DNA from: Rhodospirillales bacterium | GTDB lineage: Bacteria; Pseudomonadota; Alphaproteobacteria; Rhodospirillales; WMHbin7 | Direction: 5' to 3' | Assembly (NCBI GenBank): GCA_016215555.1 | Contig: JACRJC010000054.1 | Location: forward strand, 1 to 34,387 | DNA length: 34,387 nt | Translations under genes and position numbers: made by a program | Part shown: one piece after another, positions 22,839 to 31,226 of the stretch | Numbering within the stretch: position 1 is the first letter of the stretch | How the letters are laid out: the number at the start of each line of letters is the position of its first letter | The notes under the pieces: generated by a model | Seen by the model: only the letters and a program-made list of their open reading frames with translations | What the model was told of the DNA's origin: nothing | Database searches by the model: none

Positions 22839-24170
22839 CTATTTGGGCGCGATCAACTTGGCAAACCAGGAAGCCGAGGCCTTGGGCGTCCGGACCATTG
22901 TTTCGAAATCCACATGAACAAGCCCGAATCGGTTGCCAAGACCGGAGCCCCATTCGAAATTATCCAGAAACGACCAGACGAAATAGCCCCGAACATCGGC
23001 TCCCTTGCCCATCGCCTCGTTCATGGCGCCGATAAACAGCTTCAGATAGGTGATGCGCCGCTGATCATCGACCCGGCCCTTCTCGTCCAACTTGTCGTCG
23101 CCGCCGCAGCCATTCTCGGTGACATAGATCGGCAGCTTGTAGCGGCTTGACAGGCGCAGCAGCAAATCGCGGAAGGCTTCTGGATAGATGGCCCAGCCGA
23201 CTTCCTCGTTCTTGTCCTGCTCGGGCGAATCGCCCCAGCCGAAGCCCCAAATGTTCTTGGGCTCGGCCTTGGCGAAGATGGGGCCGTAATGATTGAGCCC
23301 CAGCCAGTCGACGGGGCGCGAGATACGGGCCATGTCGCCCGCCTGCATATAGGGTTCGATGGCCGCCCCCAATTGCGGCGGATAATGGCCAAGCAATTGC
23401 GGATCGGGAAAGGCCAGATTCCAGTGTTCGTCCAGCAGGCTGGCGGCGGCGCGGTTCTCGGGCGTGTCGGTCTCGGGCCAGACGTCCTGAATATTGTAGA
23501 TCATGCCCAGCTTGGCGCCGGGGACCAGATCGCGCAGCACGTCGATGCCCGCCCCATGGGCCAGATTGACGTGGTGGATGGCTTTCAGATGCTGTTCGCG
23601 ATCGACGATGCCGGGGGCCGCCCAGGGAATGGAATAGCCGAACAAGGTGAAGACGCAAAATTCGTTGAAGGTGGCGAAATGCTTCACGCGGTCGCCGTAG
23701 CGCCGGGCGATCAGCGCCGCGTAATCGGCGAACCAGCCCACGGAATCGCGGTTCGACCAACCGCCCAGATCCTGCAACGCCTGCGGCAAATCCCAGTGAT
23801 ACAGACACAGCCAAGGTTCGATGCCGTTCGCCAGCGTCTTGTCGATGACGCGGTCGTAGAAGTCGAGCCCCTTCTGATTGACCACCCCCTTGCCCTTGGG
23901 CAGAACGCGCGGCCAGGAAACCGAAAAGCGATAGGCCCCGGCATTCAGCTTCTTGAGCAGATCGATGTCTTCGCCGTAACGGTGATAATGGTCGCAGGCC
24001 TTGTCGCCGGTATCGCCATTGGCCACCTTGCCGGGACTGCGGCAATAGCTGTCCCAGATGCTGGGGCCGCGCCCATCCTCGGCCACCGCGCCTTCGACCT
24101 GATAGGCCGAGGTCGAGAACCCCCACAGAAAATCCTTGGGCCAGTTGGCCTGGGCGGGATCGATGCTCAT
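22839..24170 (-). CDS. bglB: GH1 family beta-glucosidase
   Basis: The enzyme releases terminal beta-linked glucose (or related sugars) from oligosaccharides by a retaining mechanism. The 443-residue product has the N-terminal GH1 signature FLWGFSTSAYQVEGA (residues 14-28), acid/base E170 (TFNEF) and nucleophile E352 (YVTENG), and the C-terminal WSFLDNFEW motif. It has no signal peptide, so it acts in the cytoplasm. Length matches the family (440-470). The gene appears monocistronic, and no sugar transporter is nearby. The precise substrate is not evident. Confidence 0.92.
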   Translation of the reverse strand: MSIDPAQANWPKDFLWGFSTSAYQVEGAVAEDGRGPSIWDSYCRSPGKVANGDTGDKACDHYHRYGEDIDLLKKLNAGAYRFSVSWPRVLPKGKGVVNQKGLDFYDRVIDKTLANGIEPWLCLYHWDLPQALQDLGGWSNRDSVGWFADYAALIARRYGDRVKHFATFNEFCVFTLFGYSIPWAAPGIVDREQHLKAIHHVNLAHGAGIDVLRDLVPGAKLGMIYNIQDVWPETDTPENRAAASLLDEHWNLAFPDPQLLGHYPPQLGAAIEPYMQAGDMARISRPVDWLGLNHYGPIFAKAEPKNIWGFGWGDSPEQDKNEEVGWAIYPEAFRDLLLRLSSRYKLPIYVTENGCGGDDKLDEKGRVDDQRRITYLKLFIGAMNEAMGKGADVRGYFVWSFLDNFEWGSGLGNRFGLVHVDFETMVRTPKASASWFAKLIAPK

Positions 24171-24309
24171 AGGAACCCCCGAATAGTCGAACTCTTTGGA
24201 AATCTAGCATTTTTCAGTCTGGGCCGCCATGGGGCGAAACAAGGTAAACGCTTCTTTAAGAACGTGATAACATGATGGTTCTGTTCGATGAACTGTCAGG
24301 GAAACCGCC

Positions 24310-24900
24310 ATGAGCCGCAATCTCCTTACCCGCCGCGACGTTCTGATCGGCGCCAGCGCCACGGCAGGCTTGGCCGCCGTCGCGCCCCAGGCCTTCGCCG
24401 CCAAGGATGACGACGGCAAGACCTTCTCGAAAAACGAGATCATGCAAAAGGCCGAGGGCTTCTTCGGCGCCACCACCAAGGGCTTGGCCGATGTCATCGA
24501 AAAGGCCTTCGCCGATCATGGACGTCCCAATGCCCTGATTCTGGGTTCGGAAGCCGGCGGCGCCTTCGTGGTCGGGGTGCGCTTCGGCGAAGGGCATCTG
24601 GAAAGAAAACAAGGAGCCGGGCGCAAGCTTTATTGGCAGGGCCCCTCCGCCGGTTTCGATTTCGGCGGCAACGCTTCCAAGGTCTTTACGATGATCTATC
24701 ATCTGAGCAGCGTCGAGGAGATGTTCCAACGCTATCCCGGCGTCGATGGAAGCCTGTATGTGGTGGCCGGGCTCGGACTCAACTATCAGCAAAGCGGCAA
24801 GGTCATTCTGGCCCCCATCCGCACCGGCGTCGGCCTGCGGGCCGGGGCCAATGTCGGCTATCTGCATTACACGCGCGAACATTCCTGGATTCCGCTGTGA
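24310..24900 (+). CDS. Tat-exported DUF1134 (EipA-like) envelope protein
   Basis: The 196-residue product has a twin-arginine signal (TRRDVLIGASA, R8-R9) ending at about residue 31 (AFAA). The DUF1134 domain follows (about 38-192), with NALILGSEAGGAFVVGVRFGEG-like, YWQGPSAGFDFGGNASK and PIRTGVGLRAGANVGYL patterns. DUF1134 proteins (EipA in Brucella and Caulobacter) are periplasmic beta-barrel-like proteins needed for envelope integrity. The stop overlaps the ubiX start (GTGA), suggesting co-transcription without obvious functional kinship. Confidence 0.85.
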   Translation: MSRNLLTRRDVLIGASATAGLAAVAPQAFAAKDDDGKTFSKNEIMQKAEGFFGATTKGLADVIEKAFADHGRPNALILGSEAGGAFVVGVRFGEGHLERKQGAGRKLYWQGPSAGFDFGGNASKVFTMIYHLSSVEEMFQRYPGVDGSLYVVAGLGLNYQQSGKVILAPIRTGVGLRAGANVGYLHYTREHSWIPL

Positions 24901-25475
24901 AGAACGGCCTGCCGCTGGTCGTCGCCATCACCGGCGCCAGCGGCGCCGTCTATGGCATCGAAGCCTTGAAGGCCTTGAAAACGGCAGGCGTGCCCGCCCA
25001 TCTGGTCCTAAGCCGGGCCGCCCTGCAGACCATCAAGCTGGAAACGGCCGTGACCGCCAAGACCGTGCGCGCCTTGGCCGCCAAACTGTATGAGGAAGAC
25101 GACATCGCGGCGGCCATTTCCTCGGGCTCGTTCAAGACCAGGGGCATGCTGGTGGCGCCTTGCTCGATCAAGACGCTGTCGGGCATTGCGACTTCATATG
25201 CCGACAATCTGATCGTGCGCGCCGCCGACGTCACGCTCAAGGAGCGCCGCCGGCTGGTGCTGATGGTGCGCGAAACCCCCTTGCACAAAGGCCATCTGGA
25301 GTTGATGACGAAAGCCACCGAGGCCGGGGCCATCATCTTGCCGCCGATGCCCGCCTTTTACCACCAGCCCAAGACCGTGATGGACATCGTGCATCAATCG
25401 GTCGGCAAGGCGCTGGATATGTTCGACATCCCGCATGCCCTGTTCAAAGGCTGGGAAGGCGCTAAAGGTCTATAA
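24897..25475 (+). CDS. ubiX: Flavin prenyltransferase UbiX
   Basis: UbiX attaches a dimethylallyl group to FMN to make prenylated FMN, the cofactor of UbiD-type decarboxylases (ubiquinone pathway). The 192-residue product has the FMN-binding VAITGASGAVYGI start, the SGSFKTRGMLVAPCSIKTLSGIA stretch split around G145-like turns, and the RETPLHKGHLE and PAFYHQPKT segments. The GTG start at 24897 overlaps the DUF1134 stop. The frame is open further upstream, but that part only shadows the previous gene. No ubiD is in the window. Confidence 0.93.
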   Translation: MKNGLPLVVAITGASGAVYGIEALKALKTAGVPAHLVLSRAALQTIKLETAVTAKTVRALAAKLYEEDDIAAAISSGSFKTRGMLVAPCSIKTLSGIATSYADNLIVRAADVTLKERRRLVLMVRETPLHKGHLELMTKATEAGAIILPPMPAFYHQPKTVMDIVHQSVGKALDMFDIPHALFKGWEGAKGL

Positions 25476-25538
25476 CTTAATATTAATCAGGCTAGCGCTT
25501 GATCGCTGCACCCCGCCGGTTCAATATGCCCGCCTTCA

Positions 25539-28514
25539 ATGGACCCAAGGATGTGGCAAATGCCGGCGATTGGCTTTCGTTCCGCAATTCTGATTGCCTT
25601 GTTGGGGGTCGTGAACATCGCCTTGGCGATCGTTCTGGTCACTGTCCATCAGGGCAATGTCGAGGCGACCCACCGGACCGCCACGGAATTGTTCGACCAA
25701 ATCGGCAGCCGGATCGAGGAAAACATCACCGACAGAATGAATCTGGCGCTTGCGACCGCCGAGGCCGTCAGCAATCTGAGCGCCGTCGCCGCCCCGCCCG
25801 CCGGCATATCGTTCGGCCACCCGGCTTTCGCGCAGTTTCACACCATTCAGAAACTCAATCCCAGCATTTACTCAACCTATGTCGGCTATGAAGACGGCGG
25901 TTTTCTGCAAGTCATCGCCGTGCGCCTGCAAGAATCCGTCATTTCGACGATCAAGGCGCCGCCAGGAACGCAGGAAGCGCGAAGGATCATTCACGGCCAG
26001 GGCCAACAGCGGACCGAACATTGGGCCTTCCTGGATGAAAACGGCGTCATCATCGAGCAAAGCCAGAACGCCGCCCCGGCCTATGATCCCCGCCAGCGCC
26101 CCTGGTATGGCGGCGCTCAGGCCACCGAAAACGGCTTCCTGTCCGATCCCTATGTCTTCAATTCCTTGCCCAAGCCGGGCCTCACCGTTTCCAGACGCAT
26201 GCAAAACGGCCATGGCGTGGCCGGCGTCGACATCACGCTGGACGGGTTGAATAGGCTGGCCGCCGATCAAAAAGTTTCGGCGAATGGCCGCGTCATTCTG
26301 ACCGATGCCAAGAACCGGGTGCTGGGAGCCGCCGCCGATGTGCTGGGAACGGCGGCGACGTTGACGCCGTTGCACGAACTGAAACATCCGCTGGCGCAAC
26401 ATGCCGGTAACGCCATCGACAAGGGAGGCGACTATCTGGCCGCCAGCTATAGTTGGCAAAACAGCGGCAAGGAAATCAAGATCCACATCCTGGCCCCCTT
26501 CGACGATTTTGCCGGACATGTCCGGCGCATGGACATATTTATCCTTCTGGTTTCGCTGGCCGTTCTGGCCGCCACCATTCCCGCCGGCATCTTCGTATCC
26601 CGGCGCCTGAGCAAAACCATTGTCGCCCTGGCCGAAGATGCCGAGCGCGTGCGCGAACTCGATTTCACCGGCAACGCCCTGCCCCCCACCCCCAACCGCG
26701 AACTGCAATCGCTTTCCGACGCCTTCTCCGTCATGAAAAAGCAGATATTGGAGCGGACCCGCCTGCTCGGGGCCTCGCAGGAAACGCTGCGCCGCCTGAT
26801 CGAACTGGGTATTTCCATGGGAGCGGAAAGCAGTTCCGGACAATTGGCGGAAACGGCGCTGGACGAGGCCATGCGCCTGACCGGCGCCGAGGGCGGAACC
26901 TTGTATGTCCGCCTGGACGAAAAGCGCCTGCGCCTAGCCATCATCCGCAACCGCCCGTTGGAATTGTCGGTCGGCGGACGGGATGACGACGACGAAATGG
27001 ACCTGCCTGAACTGAGCCTTTGGAACCAGGACGACAACGCGCCCGACCGCGGCAATTTCATCGCCGACGCCGTTCACAGCGGCCAGGTCATCGCCATCGA
27101 CGACGTGCGGGCCTGGGACCGCCACGACATGAAGGGCGTCATCGATTTCGACGACGTCACCGGCTATGTCACGCGCTCGATGCTGATTATCCCCCTAAAG
27201 CCGCCCAACGGGGAAGTGGTGGGCGTGCTGCAGCTGACGAATATGAAGGACGACGCGAAATCCCACAAGAACGCCGCGCAGCGCCACGTCATGGCCTTGG
27301 CCAGCCAGATCGCCGTCGCCCTGCAGAACCGCATGCTGATAAAGTCCCAGGAAGCTCTGATCGACGCCATGGTGGGAATCGTCTCGTCGGCCATCGACGC
27401 CAAAAGCCCCTATACCGCCGGTCATGCCAGCCGTCTGATGGAAATCGCCGTCATGCTGGCCGACGAGGCCGGAAAATCCGATGACGACGCTTTTGCCGGA
27501 TTCACGCCGCCGACCAAGGACGAGCGGCGCGAATTGCGCACCGCCGCCCTTCTGCACGATTGCGGCAAGGTCACGACGCCTGAATATGTCGTCGATAAGG
27601 CGACCAAACTTGAGACCATCCACAACCGCATTCACGAAATCCGCACCCGCTTCGACGTGCTGCTGCGCGATGCCGAAATCGAGCGCCTGACATCGATGGC
27701 CTCGGGATGTCCGCAAGACAAGGCCGATGCCGCCTTTGAAAAAAGGCGCGAGCAGTTGCAAGAAGATTTCGCCTTTGTCGCGCAATGCAATATCGGGGCC
27801 GAGAAAATGGACCCCGAAGACATCAACCGCCTGAAGCGGATCGGCGAACAAACCTGGCTTCGCCATTTCGACGACCGGCTAGGCCTGTCGATCGAGGAAC
27901 TTCGCCGCCTGAAGGGCATTGCGCCTTCCCCCCTGCCCGCAAGCGAGCATGTCCTGGCCGACAAGCCCGACCACCGCATCCCCTGGACGGGCCTTGAGAA
28001 ATTCCACGATCCGAATTGGAATTTCGCGCTGTCGATTCCCAAGGTCATGTATGACCGGGGCGAGATCTACAATCTGTCGATTTTCCGCGGCACCTTGACC
28101 GAGGAAGAGCGCTTCAAAATATACGAACACGCCATTCAGGGCGTCATCATGCTGGAAGGCATGCCCTTCCCCAAGCAACTGCGCAACGTTCCCGAAATCG
28201 CCTGCGCCCATCACGAAGCCATTAACGGCAAGGGCTATCCCCGTGGCTTGCACAAGGGCGACATGTCGGTCGCCGCCAGAATCATCGCCATCGCCGACAT
28301 ATTCGAAGCCCTGACCGCCGCCGACCGGCCTTACAAGCAGCCCAAAAGCTTGTCGGAATCCATCGACATCCTGGCCGGTTTCAGGGATCGTCAGCATATC
28401 GACCCCGATCTCTTCGCGCTGTTCTTGCGCACGGGAACCTATCGCCGCTACGCCGAAATCTTCCTGATGCCCGAGCAGATCGATCATGTCGATATCGGCA
28501 AATATCTGAACTGA
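25539..28514 (+). CDS. CACHE-HAMP-GAF-HD-GYP protein, probable cyclic-di-GMP phosphodiesterase
   Basis: The 991-residue protein has a membrane segment (about residues 12-34), a periplasmic dCACHE-like sensor (about 40-325, with WAFLDENGVI and DPRQRPWYGGA), and a second membrane segment (about 332-355). A HAMP linker, a GAF domain (about 430-605) and an HD-GYP domain (about 615-985) follow. Metal and catalytic residues are present: H in AGHASR, H673-D674 (HDCGK), the YEHAIQG His, H891-H892-E893 and the GYP at 899-901. About 150-170 residues, largely helical, are inserted between the HDCGK strand-helix and the TLTEEERFKIYEHA helix, making the domain much larger than usual. It is followed after 20 bases by a hemerythrin gene, hinting at an oxygen-linked signalling pair. 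Confidence 0.87.
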   Translation: MDPRMWQMPAIGFRSAILIALLGVVNIALAIVLVTVHQGNVEATHRTATELFDQIGSRIEENITDRMNLALATAEAVSNLSAVAAPPAGISFGHPAFAQFHTIQKLNPSIYSTYVGYEDGGFLQVIAVRLQESVISTIKAPPGTQEARRIIHGQGQQRTEHWAFLDENGVIIEQSQNAAPAYDPRQRPWYGGAQATENGFLSDPYVFNSLPKPGLTVSRRMQNGHGVAGVDITLDGLNRLAADQKVSANGRVILTDAKNRVLGAAADVLGTAATLTPLHELKHPLAQHAGNAIDKGGDYLAASYSWQNSGKEIKIHILAPFDDFAGHVRRMDIFILLVSLAVLAATIPAGIFVSRRLSKTIVALAEDAERVRELDFTGNALPPTPNRELQSLSDAFSVMKKQILERTRLLGASQETLRRLIELGISMGAESSSGQLAETALDEAMRLTGAEGGTLYVRLDEKRLRLAIIRNRPLELSVGGRDDDDEMDLPELSLWNQDDNAPDRGNFIADAVHSGQVIAIDDVRAWDRHDMKGVIDFDDVTGYVTRSMLIIPLKPPNGEVVGVLQLTNMKDDAKSHKNAAQRHVMALASQIAVALQNRMLIKSQEALIDAMVGIVSSAIDAKSPYTAGHASRLMEIAVMLADEAGKSDDDAFAGFTPPTKDERRELRTAALLHDCGKVTTPEYVVDKATKLETIHNRIHEIRTRFDVLLRDAEIERLTSMASGCPQDKADAAFEKRREQLQEDFAFVAQCNIGAEKMDPEDINRLKRIGEQTWLRHFDDRLGLSIEELRRLKGIAPSPLPASEHVLADKPDHRIPWTGLEKFHDPNWNFALSIPKVMYDRGEIYNLSIFRGTLTEEERFKIYEHAIQGVIMLEGMPFPKQLRNVPEIACAHHEAINGKGYPRGLHKGDMSVAARIIAIADIFEALTAADRPYKQPKSLSESIDILAGFRDRQHIDPDLFALFLRTGTYRRYAEIFLMPEQIDHVDIGKYLN

Positions 28515-28534
28515 TTCCTTTAGGAGACGCGACC

Positions 28535-28921
28535 ATGGTTATTCACGCCATCAAATGGACCGACGAAATGGCCGTTGGGGTGCCGGCGCTGGACGAGGAC
28601 CACCGCAAACTGGTCGCCCTGATGAACAAGGTCATCGCCGCCTGCTATGCCGGCGTCGGCAAGGCCATGGTCAACAAGGCGATGGACGAGCTGGACGCCT
28701 ATACGAAGGAACATTTCTCCCGCGAGGAAGCTCTGATCGAGGCGAAGAACGATCCCAATCTCGGGGCGCACAAGCGCCAGCACCAGGAACTGATCGCCGA
28801 ACTGGAAAGCCTCAGGGCGAATCTGCACGGCACGGAAATCATTCCCGTTCTGTATCGCTGGCTGATCGTCCACATCATGGAAACCGACAAGGGCTATAGC
28901 CACCTGTTCAAGGATGCCTAA
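28535..28921 (+). CDS. Bacteriohemerythrin
   Basis: The 128-residue protein is a stand-alone hemerythrin that binds O2 at a non-heme di-iron site. All seven ligands are visible: H23, H60, E64, H79, H83, H113 and D118, in the standard spacing (DEDH, HFSREE, HKRQH, HIMETD). AGGAGA precedes the ATG. It probably shares a transcript with the HD-GYP gene. It may buffer or sense oxygen or, less directly, iron or NO. It converges with the HMA gene with a 4-base overlap of the stop codons. Confidence 0.94.
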   Translation: MVIHAIKWTDEMAVGVPALDEDHRKLVALMNKVIAACYAGVGKAMVNKAMDELDAYTKEHFSREEALIEAKNDPNLGAHKRQHQELIAELESLRANLHGTEIIPVLYRWLIVHIMETDKGYSHLFKDA

Positions 28922-29124
28922 CCCGCCTTGCCCAGAAAGGTGAAGCCGGCATCCTCGATGGCGTCGGCGATGGTTTTCTCATCGTCGAAACCCGACACCG
29001 AAACCGTCTTGGCCTCCAAATTCACCGTCACCTGGGCGCTGGGGGCCGACATCTTGATCGATTTCTCGACCGAGGCCGCGCATTTGCCGCAAGACATGCC
29101 GTCGACGCGAAAAGTTTGGGTCAT
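28918..29124 (-). CDS. CopZ-like heavy-metal-associated (HMA) domain protein
   Basis: The 68-residue protein is a single ferredoxin-fold HMA domain with the metal-binding GMSCGKC motif (C12, C15). Such proteins ferry Cu(I) or a similar soft metal. I chose the ATG at 29124 because GGAGA lies 6 bases upstream; an ATG two codons earlier abuts that site. It is 11 bases after the polysaccharide deacetylase-like gene. No copper ATPase is in the window, so the partner is unknown. Confidence 0.88.
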   Translation of the reverse strand: MTQTFRVDGMSCGKCAASVEKSIKMSAPSAQVTVNLEAKTVSVSGFDDEKTIADAIEDAGFTFLGKAG

Positions 29125-29135
29125 GGCCATTCTCC

Positions 29136-30269
29136 TTATTGCTGCTGTTTCTTTGCCGCCAGCGACGCCTGACGCTTGACGATGGCGCTGACCGGCACCA
29201 GCGTCAACCCCTTGGCTTCCAAGGTCGGCAGCCAGGCGGTCAGGGCCTCGATGGTGCCGTCGTGCGGATGGCCGATGGCGATGGCGTGGCCGTACTGGCG
29301 GGCGTAAGATTCGAGCTTTTCCAACTGTGACGAAACCTCGATCAGCGACGGCACATTATCCAGGAACACGTTGCGCTCGGCGAAGGGAAGGCCCAGGTCG
29401 CGGGCCACCTCGGCCCCCACCGACTGCGCCGAGGTGCGCGAATCCAAGAACAGCAATCCTCGGTCCTGAAGCTCTTTCAATACGACCCGCATACCCGCCT
29501 TGTCCGAGGTAAATTTACTGCCCATGTGATTGTTGATGCCGACATAGCCCGCGAACTGCGCCAAGTCGCGTTCCAGCCGATTGCGGATTTCATCGGCGGA
29601 CAGACCGACCTTCATGAGGTTGCTGTCGGGTCCGGGATCGTAACTGGCGCCCACCGGCTCCATCGGCACATGGACCAGCAATTCATGGCCCTTGGCATGG
29701 CCGAAGGCGGTCTGGGCCGGCAATTCCTGGGCATAGGGCAGGAAGGCCAGCGTCAAGGGACCGGCCAGTTCGATGACGCGGGCCGAGCGCCGTCGATCCA
29801 ATCCCAGATCGTCGATGACGACGGCGATCATCGGTTTGCTGCCGACGGCCTGCGGCGGCATCGGCACGGCATAGGCCAGCCAGGGCGGCGTGCCATTCTT
29901 GGACGGCGGCGGCGCCACGATACGGGCATCGGGAATGGCCGTCGCCACATAGGGGCCGTGTTCCGGCGGCACGGTCAGCTTTTCCGGCACTTTCGGCGCT
30001 GCGGGCGGCGGGGGGACGGCGGCGGGTGTTGGCGCCGGGGGCGTTGAAACCGCCACCGGCGGCGTCACCAGCGCCTGGCCGGGAATGGCCGCCGACACGT
30101 CCTGCGGGATCGGTTCCTGCCGGGCTCCGATCCAACTGCCGAAGCCCACGCCCAGGAAGATGCCGACCGCCAGCAGCAGCAACAGGCCCAGCGGTTTCTG
30201 TCCGCGCAGCAGCCAACCCGAATATATGTTGGAATAGGAAAATGGGCGCTGGCGTCTTTTCTGGCTCAA
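29136..30269 (-). CDS. Divergent polysaccharide deacetylase (YibQ/DUF610 type)
   Basis: The 377-residue product has a membrane anchor (about residues 25-48), a Pro/Ala-rich periplasmic linker (about 50-140) and a divergent polysaccharide-deacetylase domain (about 145-365). The domain has the VVIDDLGLD start, the NNHMGSKFT metal-type motif, LDSRTS and GHPHDGTI. The family is thought to act on envelope polysaccharides, but the reaction is unproven. The ATG overlaps the secF stop (ATGA), placing it firmly in the yajC-secD-secF operon. Similar genes are more often found beside ctpA and envC-type genes. Confidence 0.85.
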   Translation of the reverse strand: MSQKRRQRPFSYSNIYSGWLLRGQKPLGLLLLLAVGIFLGVGFGSWIGARQEPIPQDVSAAIPGQALVTPPVAVSTPPAPTPAAVPPPPAAPKVPEKLTVPPEHGPYVATAIPDARIVAPPPSKNGTPPWLAYAVPMPPQAVGSKPMIAVVIDDLGLDRRRSARVIELAGPLTLAFLPYAQELPAQTAFGHAKGHELLVHVPMEPVGASYDPGPDSNLMKVGLSADEIRNRLERDLAQFAGYVGINNHMGSKFTSDKAGMRVVLKELQDRGLLFLDSRTSAQSVGAEVARDLGLPFAERNVFLDNVPSLIEVSSQLEKLESYARQYGHAIAIGHPHDGTIEALTAWLPTLEAKGLTLVPVSAIVKRQASLAAKKQQQ

Positions 30270-31213
30270 GGCGCCTCGACCGTTTCGCCTTCCTCACCCT
30301 GGACCTTGCCCTTGGTGATCTGGCGCAGATTGAAGTGGTAGAGGACCGGCATGGCCACATAGACCGACGAATAGGTGCCGACAATCACGCCCCACAACAT
30401 GGCCACCGAAAAGCCACGGATGACCTCGCCGCCGAAAAGCAACAGGGCCAGCACCGACACGAACACCGTGCCGCCGGTCAGGAAAGTGCGGGCCAGGGTC
30501 TCGTTGACGCTGAGATTGATGATGTCGTAGGTCGGCATGGTTTTGAATTTGCGCAGATTCTCGCGCACGCGGTCATATTCGACCACGGTGTCGTTGATCG
30601 AATAGCCGACGATGGTCAGAATGGCGGCCACGCTGGTCAGGTTGAATTCCAGGCCCGTGATCGAGAACACGCCGAAAGTGGTGATGACGTCATGGAAGGT
30701 AGCGACCAGGGCGCCGACGCCGAACTGCCATTCGAAGCGGAACCACACATAGACGGCGATCGCCAGCACCGACAGCACCACGGCCAGAATGCCGCCACGG
30801 ATCAGTTCCTCGCCGACCTTGGGCCCCACGAATTCCGTGCGCCGGTAGTCATAGCCCTCGCCCAGGGCGTTTTTCACCTTGGCCACCGCCGCCTGCTGCT
30901 CGGCCTCGCCGCCATCCTGGCGCTGCAGACGAACCAGAACCAGATCGGGGGCGCCGAATTCCTGCAACGCCACCTCGCCAAGATCGAGATGCGAAACCGT
31001 GGCCCGCATCCTGGCCAGGTCGGCGGGGCCGCTCTGATGCTTGACTTCCATCAGAATGCCGCCCGCGAAATCGACGCCGAAATTAAAGCCCTTGGTGGCC
31101 ATGGAAACGCACGAGCCAACGACCAGCAAGGCCGTGAAGGCATAGGCGATCAAGCGCTTCGAGACGAAGTCGATCTTGGTGTCCTGGGGCAGGAAACGGC
31201 GGACGAGTTTCAT
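30266..31213 (-). CDS. secF: Protein translocase subunit SecF
   Basis: SecF pairs with SecD in the inner membrane and uses the proton gradient to pull exported proteins out of SecYEG. The 315-residue product has six membrane segments, the FGVDFAGG motif after the first (about residues 45-52), and the conserved YSINDTVVEYDRVREN stretch. It is 13 bases after secD. Length matches SecF (about 320). Confidence 0.95.
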   Translation of the reverse strand: MKLVRRFLPQDTKIDFVSKRLIAYAFTALLVVGSCVSMATKGFNFGVDFAGGILMEVKHQSGPADLARMRATVSHLDLGEVALQEFGAPDLVLVRLQRQDGGEAEQQAAVAKVKNALGEGYDYRRTEFVGPKVGEELIRGGILAVVLSVLAIAVYVWFRFEWQFGVGALVATFHDVITTFGVFSITGLEFNLTSVAAILTIVGYSINDTVVEYDRVRENLRKFKTMPTYDIINLSVNETLARTFLTGGTVFVSVLALLLFGGEVIRGFSVAMLWGVIVGTYSSVYVAMPVLYHFNLRQITKGKVQGEEGETVEAP

Positions 31214-31226
31214 GGCGTTTCCACTT

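Noticed and set aside
24264..24300. LexA-type GTTC repeats before the DUF1134 gene
   Set aside because: The GTTC/GAAC copies are not at the GTTC-N7-GTTC spacing of alphaproteobacterial LexA sites.
24630..24896. In-frame upstream extension of ubiX to about 24633
   Set aside because: The extension lies entirely within the DUF1134 gene in another frame and has no family similarity; UbiX homology begins right after the GTG at 24897.
28209..28241. NGKGYP instead of DGxGYP in the HD-GYP motif as a loss of function
   Set aside because: Asn at this position is common in otherwise canonical HD-GYP proteins, and the metal ligands are present.
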